Source of the DNA: Brachypterus glaber
Lineage: Eukaryota; Arthropoda; Insecta; Coleoptera; Kateretidae
Direction: 5' to 3'
DNA: 64,000 nucleotides
Assembly: GCA_958510825.1 (NCBI GenBank)
Contig: OY294051.1
Coordinates: forward strand, 29,685,265 to 29,749,264
Part shown: one piece after another, positions 45,974 to 56,728 of the stretch
How the letters are laid out: each line of letters opens with the position of its first letter
Numbering within the stretch: the stretch's first letter is position 1
Notes under the pieces: model-generated
Seen by the model: the letters and a program-made list of their open reading frames with translations, nothing else
What the model was told of the DNA's origin: nothing
The model's database searches: none
Made by a program: the position numbers and the translations under genes

Positions 45974-46076
45974 CCTCATTTATTTCTTTGTGGCACACAA
46001 TAAACATAGCTTATTACATTTATTCTAAGAGAAATGTTGTTTGGAAATATGGTACATTCCATTATCACATACGGGA

Positions 46077-46146
46077 CATTTGTTTTTGGAAAATTCGAAA
46101 CTAACGTATAATACTATTCTAGCACAAGCGCTGTGAATAGTATAAT
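46077..46146 (+). mobile_element. Terminal fragment of repeat family B
   Basis: AATTCGAAACTAACGTATAA..TATTCTAGCACAAGCGCTGT..GAATAGTATAATAATA matches the hairpin end of 39210-39582. Confidence 0.65.
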
Positions 46147-46489
46147 AATAAACCACCAAGGAATTAACGCAGCATCAAATAAACAAATTATAAACTGACC
46201 TACATCTCATTAACATTGGCTTACAAATTGTGAGTTGCACTGTATATCAAAAATTTATTACTAAATGTTGCGGAATACGATAAAATTTATTAATAGCGTT
46301 TCTCTTAAAAATGTCGCGTTTCTAGGAAGTGAAACGTGGCAAAGAATAAATTTATTTTATTTTTTCTTTTATATCCCTATTGATTTTCATTAATATGCAA
46401 AAATAATTTATCTCAATTCAGTGTTACAATACTTTTGCACGCTCCTTTTTGGTTGTTTTTTTTTTTAATATTGCGATTACTTTATGAAA

Positions 46490-46745
46490 GCTTTGGGAGA
46501 ATTATCTCAGCGGTCTAAGGCATCGATATAGCATTGACACTGAGCCAATGATCGTGAGTTCAAACCTCACTGGCGCCGATTGCCTTTTTCAGTTAATTAA
46601 TAATTGAATTTTGGCGAAGGCGTACTCCCTAGATATATTGGTTCGAAAGTCTATTAAAGCCGGTGGTTCCCTCTACTACTAGCCCACACAAGTCCTGGAC
46701 TTAGGGGATGCTTAATTAAGTAGAATAGTACGAGGTTAAAACAAA
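46490..46745 (+). mobile_element. tRNA-derived SINE, copy 2
   Basis: The head (46490-46579) resembles a class II tRNA (Leu/Ser type): an A-box-like TCTCAGCGGTCTAAGGC at 46504-46520 and B box GTTCAAACC at 46558-46566, ending TGGCGCCGA. The shared body (TTCAGTTAATTAATAATTG) and 3' segment (GGTGGTTCCCTCTACTACTA, AGTCCTGGACTTAGGGGATG, AGTAGAATAGTACGAGGTTA) follow. It has the best-preserved promoter boxes of the three copies. No clear target duplication was found. Confidence 0.82.
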
Positions 46746-46811
46746 CATATTAAAACATATATTAATAATTCCTTTAGGGCCAAAGTTTCGCTCATAGGTC
46801 AAATTTTATTG

Positions 46812-46813
<2 letters not shown>

Positions 46814-46877
<64 letters not shown>
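46814..46877 (+). repeat. (TA)n microsatellite
   Basis: About 32 uninterrupted TA units; likely polymorphic and of uncertain assembled length. Confidence 0.95.
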
Positions 46878-46881
<4 letters not shown>

Positions 46882-47362
46882 TAAATTTTCATGATGTTAT
46901 CAGATATTACTATTCGATTAAAGCTCTTAATGAGGCAAACATAAAATATACCCTGCTTTAATTAATAATTAATTATTATGCAAAATCATCTATCATATAC
47001 ATATTATGTATAAATTATTTAAATAATTATTATGCTTTTTTATAAATATTCATAGAATATACCAACAATATGCATTCTTTTATCACATTATTTTTAAACG
47101 TACTTACATAAAAAAATAATCGGGAAAATATACTTCGCGGTTAAATTGAGCCTCGACCAATCAAACGTAGAGTTTTTAATTGTCAATGCGTTTTCCGTAA
47201 TTAATAAAAGCACTAATTAACTTTTTTTATGGTCGGATAGTTCAAATGTAATGCGAAAAATCTTAATCACAACCCGGAAAGCAAATGAGGAAAAGCTGCG
47301 ATAAGCTGAACATAATACAAAAATATGTTTGTCCAAAAGTACAGAGTACATATCTGTCAAAT
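46878..47362. other. 0.5 kb without recognised features
   Basis: AT-rich; the minus 114-codon ORF starting at 47561 crosses into the next MITE and is not considered coding. Confidence 0.4.
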
Positions 47363-47662
47363 TACAGAAAAAAAAAAGGATTCCTTGAACCGAGGACACG
47401 TGCATAGAAAAAACGGATTCCTTGAACCAAGGACACGTGTCTTTGTATATGTTCAAAGCCATATTCTCTTGTTTCAAGGCTGGCATTTTCTTGAACCAAG
47501 AGTTCTTGAATGAAGAGCACGGGTTTTGGAATAAAAATCCGCGCTCTTTATTCAAGGACATTGACTTTGGTTCAAAGAAATGCTAGCCTTAAAACAAGAA
47601 TATGGATTTAAACATATTAAAAGACACATGTCCTGGGTTCAAGGAATCCTTTTTTTCTGTGT
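47363..47662. mobile_element. 300-bp foldback MITE, GGATTCCTTGAACC arms
   Basis: TTACAGAAAAAAAAAAGGAT..CCTTGAACCGAGGACACGTG at the left mirrors CATGTCCTGGGTTCAAGGAA..TCCTTTTTTTCTGTGTAA at the right. Inner blocks (TTGTTTCAAGGCTGGCATTT; TTGAACCAAGAG..GAGCACGG) pair towards a centre near 47525-47540. The left arm has a partial tandem duplication of GGATTCCTTGAACC (47378 and 47414). Confidence 0.75.
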
Positions 47663-47912
47663 AACATTAACAAGCGAGTACCGTAATTCATCTGAATAAA
47701 TAATTGGAACAAAAACCGATTAGAAAACCCACTAAATAAAACACAGATGAGATGCTTCTAATAAAGGGTTAGGGTCGCGCTGTTGCACAAGCGTTGTCGG
47801 AAACATGGAAAGCTGCTTCTAAAAATTTTTACGAGATAAAGTAATTTTAATGTTTTAAGGTAAAGTGATTTTAAGGTACTAATAAGGACTATTCTGTCGT
47901 CCCAAGAAATAA

Positions 47913-48388
47913 CAGGGTGATCAATAACTGGCATGCCAAAATTTAAAAGGTGATTCTGCATCCAAAAACATCAACAAAAGTTCCTATAAAGGTTGGTCCG
48001 CAAATGAGCCTTAAGGGAGCTATGGTCATTTAAAATTGTAATAAAAATAACTCTGGTACCCTTTAAGCTAGAGCTAGAGAGAAAAATGTCATATAGTATA
48101 ACACTGTAGGAGCAACCGTTTAAAAAAAATTCAATTAAGAGGCGGTAACATTTTGTGCCACCAAAAACGTTACTTTTTAAAAGGGTATTACTTATTTAAT
48201 ATTAAATTTAGGTGTTTTGGTGAAGAACACTTTTTTGCAGCATCAAACTTTTATTCATTCCTTTTTTTGTTCCCCATTCAATGTCATCTTCGAAGGACCG
48301 TAGCTCCTTTAGGGCTCATTTCCGGACCAAACTTTATATAAACTTTTTTTCATATTAAATTTTGGCATGTCAGTAACTGATCACCCTG
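47913..48388. mobile_element. TA MITE family F, copy 3
   Basis: CAGGGTGATCAATAACTGGC and CATGTCAGTAACTGATCACCCTG ends, interior as at 37054 (ACACTGTAGGAGCAACCGTT, ATCTTCGAAGGACCGTAGCT). The right flank is TA and the left flank is degraded. Confidence 0.85.
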
Positions 48389-48401
48389 TATAACGTTTCT
48401 A

Positions 48402-48480
48402 CACAAAAAAAAAAACGGATTTTCGGTTCAGATCATTTTTGAAGTTCAGAAATGAATATAACCGAAAATCCGTTTTTTTA
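48402..48480. repeat. Small hairpin with CGGATTTTCGGTT stem
   Basis: AAAAAAACGGATTTTCGGTT pairs with AACCGAAAATCCGTTTTTTT, loop about 33 bp. It is about 80 bp in total and probably a minimal MITE. Two opposed ORFs over it are by-products. Confidence 0.65.
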
Positions 48481-48707
48481 GATACGACATTACTAATAGT
48501 ATTATGTATAAAGAGCTCATTTTGCTCTGAACGCACAAAAATTAACATAAAAGATAGGCACAGGTCGTCAAAATTAATGTATTTTGAAGGTATGATAATT
48601 TCGAACATTATAGTGTTGAGTTTCAGTTGATATTATCAATATGTACATTAATATTACAATTGCAATCCATTTAAAATTTAATTGATATGATGTTACATTT
48701 TTTGCAT

Positions 48708-48927
48708 AACATACATAAAGTAGAGAAAAAGTCGCTTGCAAAACAACTTTACAATACGATATTTTAAGAAATCTTTGACATAGAGAGTTGAAATTTGGAA
48801 CAAATTTTGTTTATTACTTAGAAAATCTTTGTTCCAAATTTAAAGTCACTGGGTCAAAGCGTTTTTGAAATATCGTAGTGTCAACTTGTTACAAGCGACT
48901 TGCATCTTTTTTTTTCTATATGTGTGT
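48708..48927. mobile_element. Imperfect 220-bp foldback element
   Basis: The left CATACATAAAGTAGAGAAAAA..AGTCGCTTGCAA, TACGATATTT and TTTGGAACAAA blocks are mirrored at the right. The arms are diverged (about 90 bp each). Confidence 0.6.
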
Positions 48928-48931
48928 TATA

Positions 48932-49353
48932 CAGGTAGTCCATCGATTTTGTATACACTTGGAAGTCGAATTCGTATCCCCTGCACAACTTTTACTCAAC
49001 TAAATAATAAGTCGCGACTTGCGTCCTAAAAGCGTAAAGAATGATACCGACTTCATCCGAGAGTAGGCCACAAGAATGACAGTGAGTTATGCAACAATTT
49101 TAATACTGGTTACATATTATTAAATTATATTTTTAACTGCATAGTAAAAAATTAAATTAGGGTTAAAATAAATAAGGTAAATATAAATAGTTTTTATTGG
49201 TTATATTGGCTACTCTGATTACTTTGTGTTCCTTACGTTGGCTAAACTGTTAGAAAGAGATAGCACTGTAGACCTAATTTTGACGTTCTTTGTTGTCATA
49301 CAAATTCCACTTTTGAGTGTATACAAAATGGATTGATGATCTGTATAACTTTT
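48932..49353. mobile_element. TA MITE, ends CAGGTAGTCCATCGATTTTG
   Basis: CAGGTAGTCCATCGATTTTG..TATACACTTGGAAG is mirrored imperfectly by CTTTTGAGTGTATACAAAAT..GGATTGATGATCTG, TA outside. 422 bp, non-coding, directly next to the previous foldback. Confidence 0.65.
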
Positions 49354-50092
49354 TGTTTTCCTTTAAATCTTAATAAAGTGACTAGAGTTGGACCTGTAGC
49401 ACCCCTAAAATTTTGTACCCAATTTTCCAACCACTCTGTATTTACACCAGTATTTTTTAATTATAGATAGGGAAAACCTAACTAGAGATTTTTTTTAATA
49501 AATGTCATCGCAGACTGAGAATTTTCTTTTCATATATAAATGGCATTGTTCTTAGGGAAAATATGAAAGGAAAACTAAGTAATTTGCGAACTTTTGAAAC
49601 TATTTTTGCGGAAAAAGAGAATAGGGTCCTCTCATTCGAAAATAAATTACTTTTGCAATCTTGTTTTCATCCGTTAAATGTTGTTTGTTTTGCGCTAAAA
49701 GATTGCGGGTTTTTACAATTTAATACAAAAATCCATCATAAGATGGCCGAATAAGGTAAATCCGATCGATTTTAATAATACGTTTTCAGTTCAACTGATT
49801 CGTAAATAATATATAAATACGTCCCAAAGAAAAGGGCTCAGTCTGCCAGTAGAATAAACGCACTGGAAATAATAATCTGTATCATAAAATCGATGAGAAG
49901 TCTGTCTATCTGACTGTATTTGTTTTATACTTCCTAAATACCTGGAAGCCTGACACCATAAAATTATCTTTAGTTAGAAAGAAAGAAAATCTACTGATCT
50001 AGAACCAACGTGCTGTATTAACTATTTAAATTATACTAAAAAGTCATAAAAAGCGGGATCACTTCATTTTTATTTGTAATCTGTTTTTGCTT
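49354..50092. other. 0.74 kb without recognised features
   Basis: A plus 63-codon ORF at 49563-49754 has no recognisable motif. Confidence 0.4.
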
Positions 50093-50804
50093 TTACATAG
50101 GCACTTAGTGCTACTAAGAGTGCCGATGTATTGAAATCTTCGCCGAAAAGTCAAAATCTTTGACCACGTTTTTTTCACATTTCTCGACGTTTTAGACCAT
50201 TCTGAGTCGAAATTAGTAAAAAAAAAATTGCGTCCGTCTGTCTGTTTGTCTGTCTGTCTGGGTGTAAACTCTCTAACTCCATTTCTACATGAGATATCGA
50301 CTTGCGGTTTTTTGCATATTGTTTCTTATCGTAATACGAAGAGCTGATTGGATTTTGGGGGTAAACGATTGGGGGTAAGGGGGTAAAAATAGGGTAAAAC
50401 TCCTATTTTTAGCGTTTTTTGTTTATAATTAAGGCAATTATTATTGTATTTGGTTAATTTAGCACTTATATAAAAGATAATTTTAAATTGGTCAAAAAAT
50501 GTTATAAACAACGTTTTTCTAAAACACATTGTTTTCGAGATATTGACGTTTAAAGCAGTAAAAGGTTTTTTTAGCATATCTCACATATTTATAACCCGAT
50601 TTCAAAAAATTATATTTTAAATAAAAGTTCTTTTTAAGCCCTATAAAAAATGTTATAGACAGTTTTTTGCTAGAATATAATGTTTTAAAGATACAGAATT
50701 TAAAATCAAACAAAACACCTAGTTTGAAATTTGCAAACTAGATGGCCGTAGTGTACAATAGTGGCGATGTTTTGACAGGGTGCTTGCAACGTTTCATTTA
50801 GTTT
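50093..50804. mobile_element. HINE-like repeat family A, copy 2
   Basis: Near-identical to 14129-14841, including the terminal hairpin (GGCACTTAGTGCTACTAAGA..), a shorter (GTCT)n run at 50232-50262 and the GTTTTGACAGGGTGCTTGCA end. High similarity to copy 1 suggests both moved recently. Confidence 0.7.
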
Positions 50805-51644
50805 GACTTTTTATATTCGCAAAACAAACCAGAGTTGGAAAAATTTCGATGAAAAAAAAAACAAACAAAGTCACACGTCCTTGATAACCTCCTCCTTTTT
50901 GGAAGTCGGTTAAAAATTATATAAATATTAGTCATTGTGTAATTCCAAACAATAAGTACTTTCTTCTAAAATTTGTCATCAAATCATCCATTTCTCTAAA
51001 AGATCACAGAGAATCAAAACAGGTATTTGAACTGCACATATGAAGAAAGAATAAAAGGATATATCCTTAATGTGTAAATACACATTAAATGTATTTCTAT
51101 GCCAGCAGATTGTTATTAATTTCTTACTGCCATTTAATTCATTTTATTTTGTTGTAATTTGTTCCTTGCTAATTTAAAATTGCGCCATATACTCGATCGT
51201 CAATGTTACATTTCATTAGTACGCGAAGAATAGGAATATAGTTCTTTTATGGTTACATACTTCTAATCACGATCCTACACACCTTGGTCATTTTTTTTTA
51301 TTAACTAATCGCCAAAGAACGAAAAAGATCAATTAATTAATCGAAAGGCTATTGGGAACATTTATTTTTATTTTCAGTTCTACAAGAATAACATTAAAAT
51401 AATAGTTAATTATTAATTAAATTAGCTTAATATACACTAAGAGAAAGGGATAAGGACATATTTGGACAACATTTATTTGAAACTATAATAAAAACAGCAA
51501 GCTTGTAATTCTGTTCTACGGGAAAGATCTAGATTAATCTAAACTTAAAAAGTACTACTAGTACTAGTACTGTACTAGACCAGACAAGTAAAATGACATT
51601 GTGGACGAAGTAAAGTTAAGGAACTGTTTTTCCATGCAAGATAA
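50805..51644. other. 0.84 kb without recognised features
   Basis: AT-rich. A run of overlapping AGTACTAGTACTGTACTAG words at 51554-51577 is locally palindromic. Confidence 0.45.
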
Positions 51645-52058
51645 ATGGAGATTTCTCCCGTTACATTAGACAGTGACAAAAGTTCTACCCAAAAAGGATA
51701 GAAGACATACATACACTCCCACTTCCACCCAACCAAACAAATTCTGTATTTGTTCTTTGTTGAACAAATACAATATTTACTTGGCCGGGCGAAAAGTGTA
51801 ACTATATTTATTTTATTAAAGAAATTACTGGCGCCATCTAAATTTTAGTAGAGTTATCTTATTCTACAGATTCACATTAGCTATGTTCGTTCGTGCCGCT
51901 CACTGCTACACTTTCCGGCCAACCAAATAAATACTGTATTTGTTGTATGAAAAACAAATACAGTATTTATTTCGTTGGCTGGAAAGTGTAGCACAAATGA
52001 GATAGAGATAGGGTATACGTATTTTGTTTCATAATTCTAGTTGTAGAGAGAGCTCCAT
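51645..52058. mobile_element. Repeat family E, copy 2
   Basis: Matches 29450-29858 end to end with scattered differences. Its second stem-loop is more perfect here (CCAACCAAATAAATACTG..CAGTATTTATTTCGTTGG). The ends ATGGAGATTTCTC / GAGAGAGCTCCAT are clearer inverted repeats than in copy 1. Confidence 0.75.
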
Positions 52059-52812
52059 TAAAATCGCACAGTAAATATTTTTACAACAGGTTTGAATAGT
52101 ATATGTTTGTGTATAGATTATAGTTATGTTTTATAAAATAATCTACGCAGTATATTTGTACTTTTCATGGATTTTGGGTAAAGCTTTTAAATTTTTTAAA
52201 CCATTACCAGAAAAAGTTTAAGCTATATAGAAAACTAGGGGAAAGCATTGTCACATGTAGAGTCTTTTGTCAAATAAAACTACTTTGATATTAATATAAT
52301 ACGAAAAATTAAAATGAAGTGAAAACAGTAGTATTTTAAATAGATACATGTCGTGTATCATATGGTTAATGGTACATTATTGCCATTACAAGAAAATAGA
52401 AAATAATAATAAATAAATAGTGAAATTGCAATATTTATAAAAGTTTTTGTACATAAATCTATAAATATAATTAAATTTAGATTGAAGTATTTATAATCTG
52501 TATTAAAAACTGTAAAATTAATAAATTCAAATAAATAAATTTCCCGCAAATGAAAATGAACAAATCCATAACGAAAATATTTTTCATTATAATATATTAA
52601 GTTTTAAAATTTATTATTTGTTTAAATTATAGCATATTTATTCTATATCATCATTCAATATATTTTAGGTAGTTAAATTAAAATTTATAATATAAATATT
52701 AATTATTTACTGCACTGTAGTTAATTCTGCCAATACTAGGGTAGATACTTAAAAAAAAACACGATTTTTTGATAATTTTAACTCCCCCTTGGGTAGAGCA
52801 CTAGATGGACAG
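52059..52812. other. 0.75 kb without recognised features
   Basis: Extremely AT-rich; nothing supportable. Confidence 0.45.
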
Positions 52813-52891
52813 GTTTGTTAGGGTAGGTGGGTAGTTTGAGTGGTTCCGCAGGTTTGTGTGGTGTGTTAACTACCTACCTACCCTAATAAAC
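52813..52891. repeat. 79-bp hairpin
   Basis: GTTT.TTAGGGTAGGTGGGTAGTT pairs with AACTACCTACCTACCCTAATAAAC; the loop (about 30 bp) is GT-rich. Probably a minimal MITE. Confidence 0.7.
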
Positions 52892-55599
52892 ACATAAACA
52901 AGGAAAGACCTCCAAAGCCGTTGCGAAATAGTGTGATAAATGTGCCTTGCGCATCTGCGATAAACTTTCACATGCGCACTATTATTGTTGTTTTTGACAA
53001 GTATTTTTTAACTTTAGTTTTATGTGTCAAATAAAAATGGTAAAAAATACAAAAAACAATAATCTACGAAGAAACGTCTAAATAGTTTTTTTTTAATTAT
53101 TTTATAAGCATTTTTCGAGGTGTGTTTGAATTTCAGGATTTTGTACACCTACTTTGAGTGCATCAGGGATTGACCCTTTGCTCTTCATAAAGCAACAATG
53201 CAGGTCATATTTAAAGTTATAAACAAATGAGGCAAAAAAAAAACAATTAAAACACAGTAGAATTCGAAAAATGAACAGAAACAAACGACGATCTGACAGT
53301 AATGACAGTACAAACAAACTACTAATAACTCGTCACCCCAGTATTGGTTTGCCATATCTCTATTTTAGGATATTTTCAGATTTTTACTGGAGGATTTTTG
53401 GAGATACGACAAATACTGGAAAGACGAATTGTTTTACGATCGACAGTATTTCACAGCTGACAGAGATGCGTACTGCGCAAGGTCAGATAAATTGCGTTAA
53501 GTCATTTCCAGTCATCGGCGAATTTCCAGTGCTCGCATAGGCGCCGCGTCGATTCTAGCGTTGACGTGAGGTTTTAAATATTTACATTTCTATTTTCTTC
53601 GAAAAACACCGATATATTTACATATTTATAGTTAATATGTATATTCAATATTGTTGTGTGTAACAAATTAGTCGTCAAATGTTTCGATTTAGTGACCTTT
53701 ATAAAAATTTCCCTCATAATTCGGCAAAATTATTCCGTAAGCCTATGTTTCTGTGTTTATTTTCAACGTTGATAAGTCATAACTGAATTTATTCCGATCA
53801 TTTCGCTGCCCCGTTCTGTCACAAAATAATCTTGCACAGGCTGGACTTATAGTCAAAATTCTGTTCTCAAACGAAATTAGGGTCCGTCCAACTTCATTTG
53901 AAAATTGGAAAAAACTAGGATATAAATAAAAGGGGAACTAAAACTCAATTTGAATTACAGTTCATACATATTAATTTTTCCAACTTATCTAACCAAAAAA
54001 TCAAATTTTATCTATTCAATGCGATCTCTAGTGCCTATACAGCTGCACTGCACTTTAATGCCGTTGAAAAGGGACCTATTAGATTATTCTATAGGAAGCC
54101 ATGCCAAAAAATTGAATATCGCATTAAAAAAAAGAGAATCTTTTGAAAATAGATCCACGGCTCTTTTGAAAATTTACTATGAATAAAACGGACTGAAAAG
54201 AAAAGAGATCGTGTGTTTTTTATGGCGCAGAGAGAAGTAAATACTATTCCAATAGTCACGTTTCAGAGTATTAATTTTTTCAGTCAATTATTCGTCATGT
54301 CGCAGGTAAATTGACTAATCCAGGCGCCAGAAAAATAAGTTTTAAAAATCTGTTGTACATAATAGTAGTTTATGATACAAGGACGAAAAATACTGTTTTT
54401 AGGGCTATTAAGGAGATTGCCATCCGAGCAAAACGTTATGTTTTACTGTAACAACTTTTTAATTTATAACAAATGTTGCCTAGGGTTCCAAATAGTCAAA
54501 AACGTTATTTCTGAAATGTGTTACTTTTTTAAACAAAGTATAAAACACCCCACGTTTACTAAAAATAATACCAGAAAAAAAATTCAGGTTTATTTATTAT
54601 TCAGCTTTTTTCCAACTAAATGTCTTTTATCCAACACCTTCACAGAAACACTTGTTTTGAGCACTATTTTAAATGTCAAAAGTGAGTTTTTTTCCACTAG
54701 TGACTAAAAAATTTTTCACCCACTCTTTTACGTACAGCTTTTGATCTCACCCAAAATTAGTTACATACCCTATTAATTAAGTATTATAACTATTCTATAA
54801 ATAGAAGCACGTTAACTAAACCATAAAAATTAAAGAAAACCCCAATTTATTCTTTAGTTTTTGAATAAAATACTGTTTTTATTAAAAATTCTGTCATCAC
54901 CGCGTCCATTTTGACGTTTGTAAGAAATGTAAAACTAGCAATTGTTTATTTTTAATAGGCATACTTAAGCCATGGCTACCTATTATTTTAGTATTAAGAA
55001 AACTTAATATTTTTGACATAATTTTTCGCAAAATTATAGATTTTTATTTAAACATAAAAGGTGTTGGATAAAATTAAATTCTCAACTCGTATATTAAGTG
55101 ATTTTATCCACGTAATACACTAGTTAAGAAAATAACTATAATTCATTCACTGATTTTGTCTGATAATATAAAACTAGTAATTTTTATGCGCATTTAAGTA
55201 TAAAACGATATTTTTGGATTGGTTACCTTTGTAATATTCTGAATAACATATTTTTTTGAACTAAATGAATATGGCATTTACTTGAAACTAATTATGCTTT
55301 TGATACATGCCAAATGAATGGCGAATTTCTTTGAAGAGGATTTCCTGTTTTCTTTTGGATCAAAGTAATTCGTTTGCTTTTTTTTAGTGTACTTTTACCA
55401 ACCTTAACGTTTTTTCCGAAAGACAATGTTCGGAGCCTGGGCGAAAAACAAACGTGTATACTACAAGAAAAGATTGTAATTGAAAGCGTACATTTAGCAT
55501 ATTGTAAACGGCACGTAGCTATACCAAATATGGTATAGGTTAGGTTCAAAACGCCCAGAGAATTTCTAGAGAAATTATAATTTATAAATACAATAGCAG
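52892..55599. other. 2.7 kb without recognised genes
   Basis: Several ORFs of 71-111 codons (53102, 53271, 53950, 54372, 55292) lack any motif I recognise. A 16-base inverted pair TTTTATCCAACACCTT / AAGGTGTTGGATAAAA near 54617 and 55058 may mark an old element of about 450 bp. The stretch 53440-53570 is locally less AT-rich. Confidence 0.4.
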
Positions 55600-56505
55600 A
55601 CCTAAGGGATTTGAAAAAAGCATTGCTCGGCGCCGAGTTATGAGTTTTACAGATCCTGAGAAGATAACCATGTTCGCAGAATAACAGATTTGTAAAAATA
55701 ATGTAAGGGCGTACCTACCATAATTGTGACAGACAATGGAACACTATTTACTTAACTAGTTAATCGTGAAAACAATCTTTTTGTAGTTTTATAATGGTTA
55801 CTTTCATAACTTGATTAATCGATATAAATATGTAACTACAGACTACAATTTGTAACAAATTATTTAACTCAAATTTAATTCATTAAAATATTGGATATCA
55901 AGTAGATAATCTTATAAAGATTTGTAAAAATTTCTTAAAGGCATACCTAACATAATTATGACAGATAACGAAACACTATTTAACTAATAATTCGTTTAGT
56001 TATACAGTTAATACTCATATAACTAAATTATTTATAATGTGATGTAACACTACAATATGTATCAAACTATTTCGTTTTAAATATTATTTTATTGAAAAAA
56101 TTGTTGGAATATTTTACAGATTAATAAAAGTATGGTAAGGGTGTACCAGACGTAATTGTTACAGATAATGGAACGCTATTTGCCTTATCCAACTAGTTAA
56201 GATTATAATTAAACATTTGACTATTTTCATAACTATAACAAGCCAAACTTAAATTAGTTACAAAATTGGTAATAATAAAATGTTATAGTTAACATGAAGG
56301 AAAGAAAGTTACGCGTAAATTATTATATACTGCAATTAAACACTATGTATTTAGTTGAGCTTGTATAACAAAAATTATAATTTTACCATCTATTAATGTT
56401 TGTGTAACTAAAATTATAATACAATCTATTAATTTTCAATAATTGAAGTAAAATAGTAAGAAAGGGTGCACTCGTGAAATTTTAACAGGTCATGGAACGT
56501 TCAAG
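55600..56505 (+). repeat. Degenerate tandem array carrying a retroviral-type integrase motif
   Basis: Four units start at about 55686, 55919, 56119 and 56450, giving spacings of about 233, 200 and 331 bp. Each contains a version of KGVPxxIVTDNGTLF, the region of the second catalytic aspartate of LTR-retrotransposon integrases. Unit 1 (about 55704-55748) and unit 3 (about 56137-56190) keep VTDNGTLF intact, unit 2 (55938-55982) reads MTDNETLF, and unit 4 is recognisable only as DNA. Non-coding sequence between motifs also aligns (TAACTACAGACTACAATTTG against TAACACTACAATATG). Upstream of unit 1, TDPEKITMFAE (about 55650-55682) could extend the integrase match. All frames are closed quickly by stops, and no LTR is visible. 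Confidence 0.6.
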
Positions 56506-56728
56506 TATTACGTAACGCAAATTGTATGAAAATTCATACACTTCAAACCCCGGTTCTCGCGTTATTATACATTATAGAGATTTCATATTTTGGCTACCCC
56601 CCCTAATAGGGGGTGTGTTAGGGGGGGTAGCCAAAACATGAAATCTCCACAGCCTTGAATAACGCGAGGACCGAGGTATAAAGTGTATGAATTTTGGTAC
56701 ATTTTGGGTTACGTAATACTTGAACGTT
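56497..56728. mobile_element. 232-bp hairpin MITE with C/G-run tip, inside the array
   Basis: Arms begin ACGTTCAAGTATTACGTAAC and end with its exact mirror. They continue through AATTCATACACTT, CTCGCGTTATT and GAGATTTCAT to a tip GGCTACCCCCCC..GGGGGGGTAGCC. It sits at the end of array unit 4, at AACGTT, so it is younger than the array. Confidence 0.8.

Noticed and set aside
46490..46579. tRNA gene candidate
   Set aside because: A and B boxes are present, but the cloverleaf is not convincing and it continues into the conserved SINE body, so it is a SINE head.
47217..47561. 114-codon minus ORF
   Set aside because: Overlaps the foldback MITE at 47363-47662, where the arm happens to lack stops.
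48399..48630. Opposed 69- and 63-codon ORFs
   Set aside because: They cover a small hairpin and mirror each other because of its symmetry.
53102..55549. Five ORFs of 71-111 codons
   Set aside because: No recognisable domain, composition like translated AT-rich noise, no splice or promoter evidence.
55686..56200. Mutually exclusive exon cluster reading of the integrase array
   Set aside because: The AG before some units (56118, 55687) suggested splice acceptors, but frames and donors are not consistent across units.
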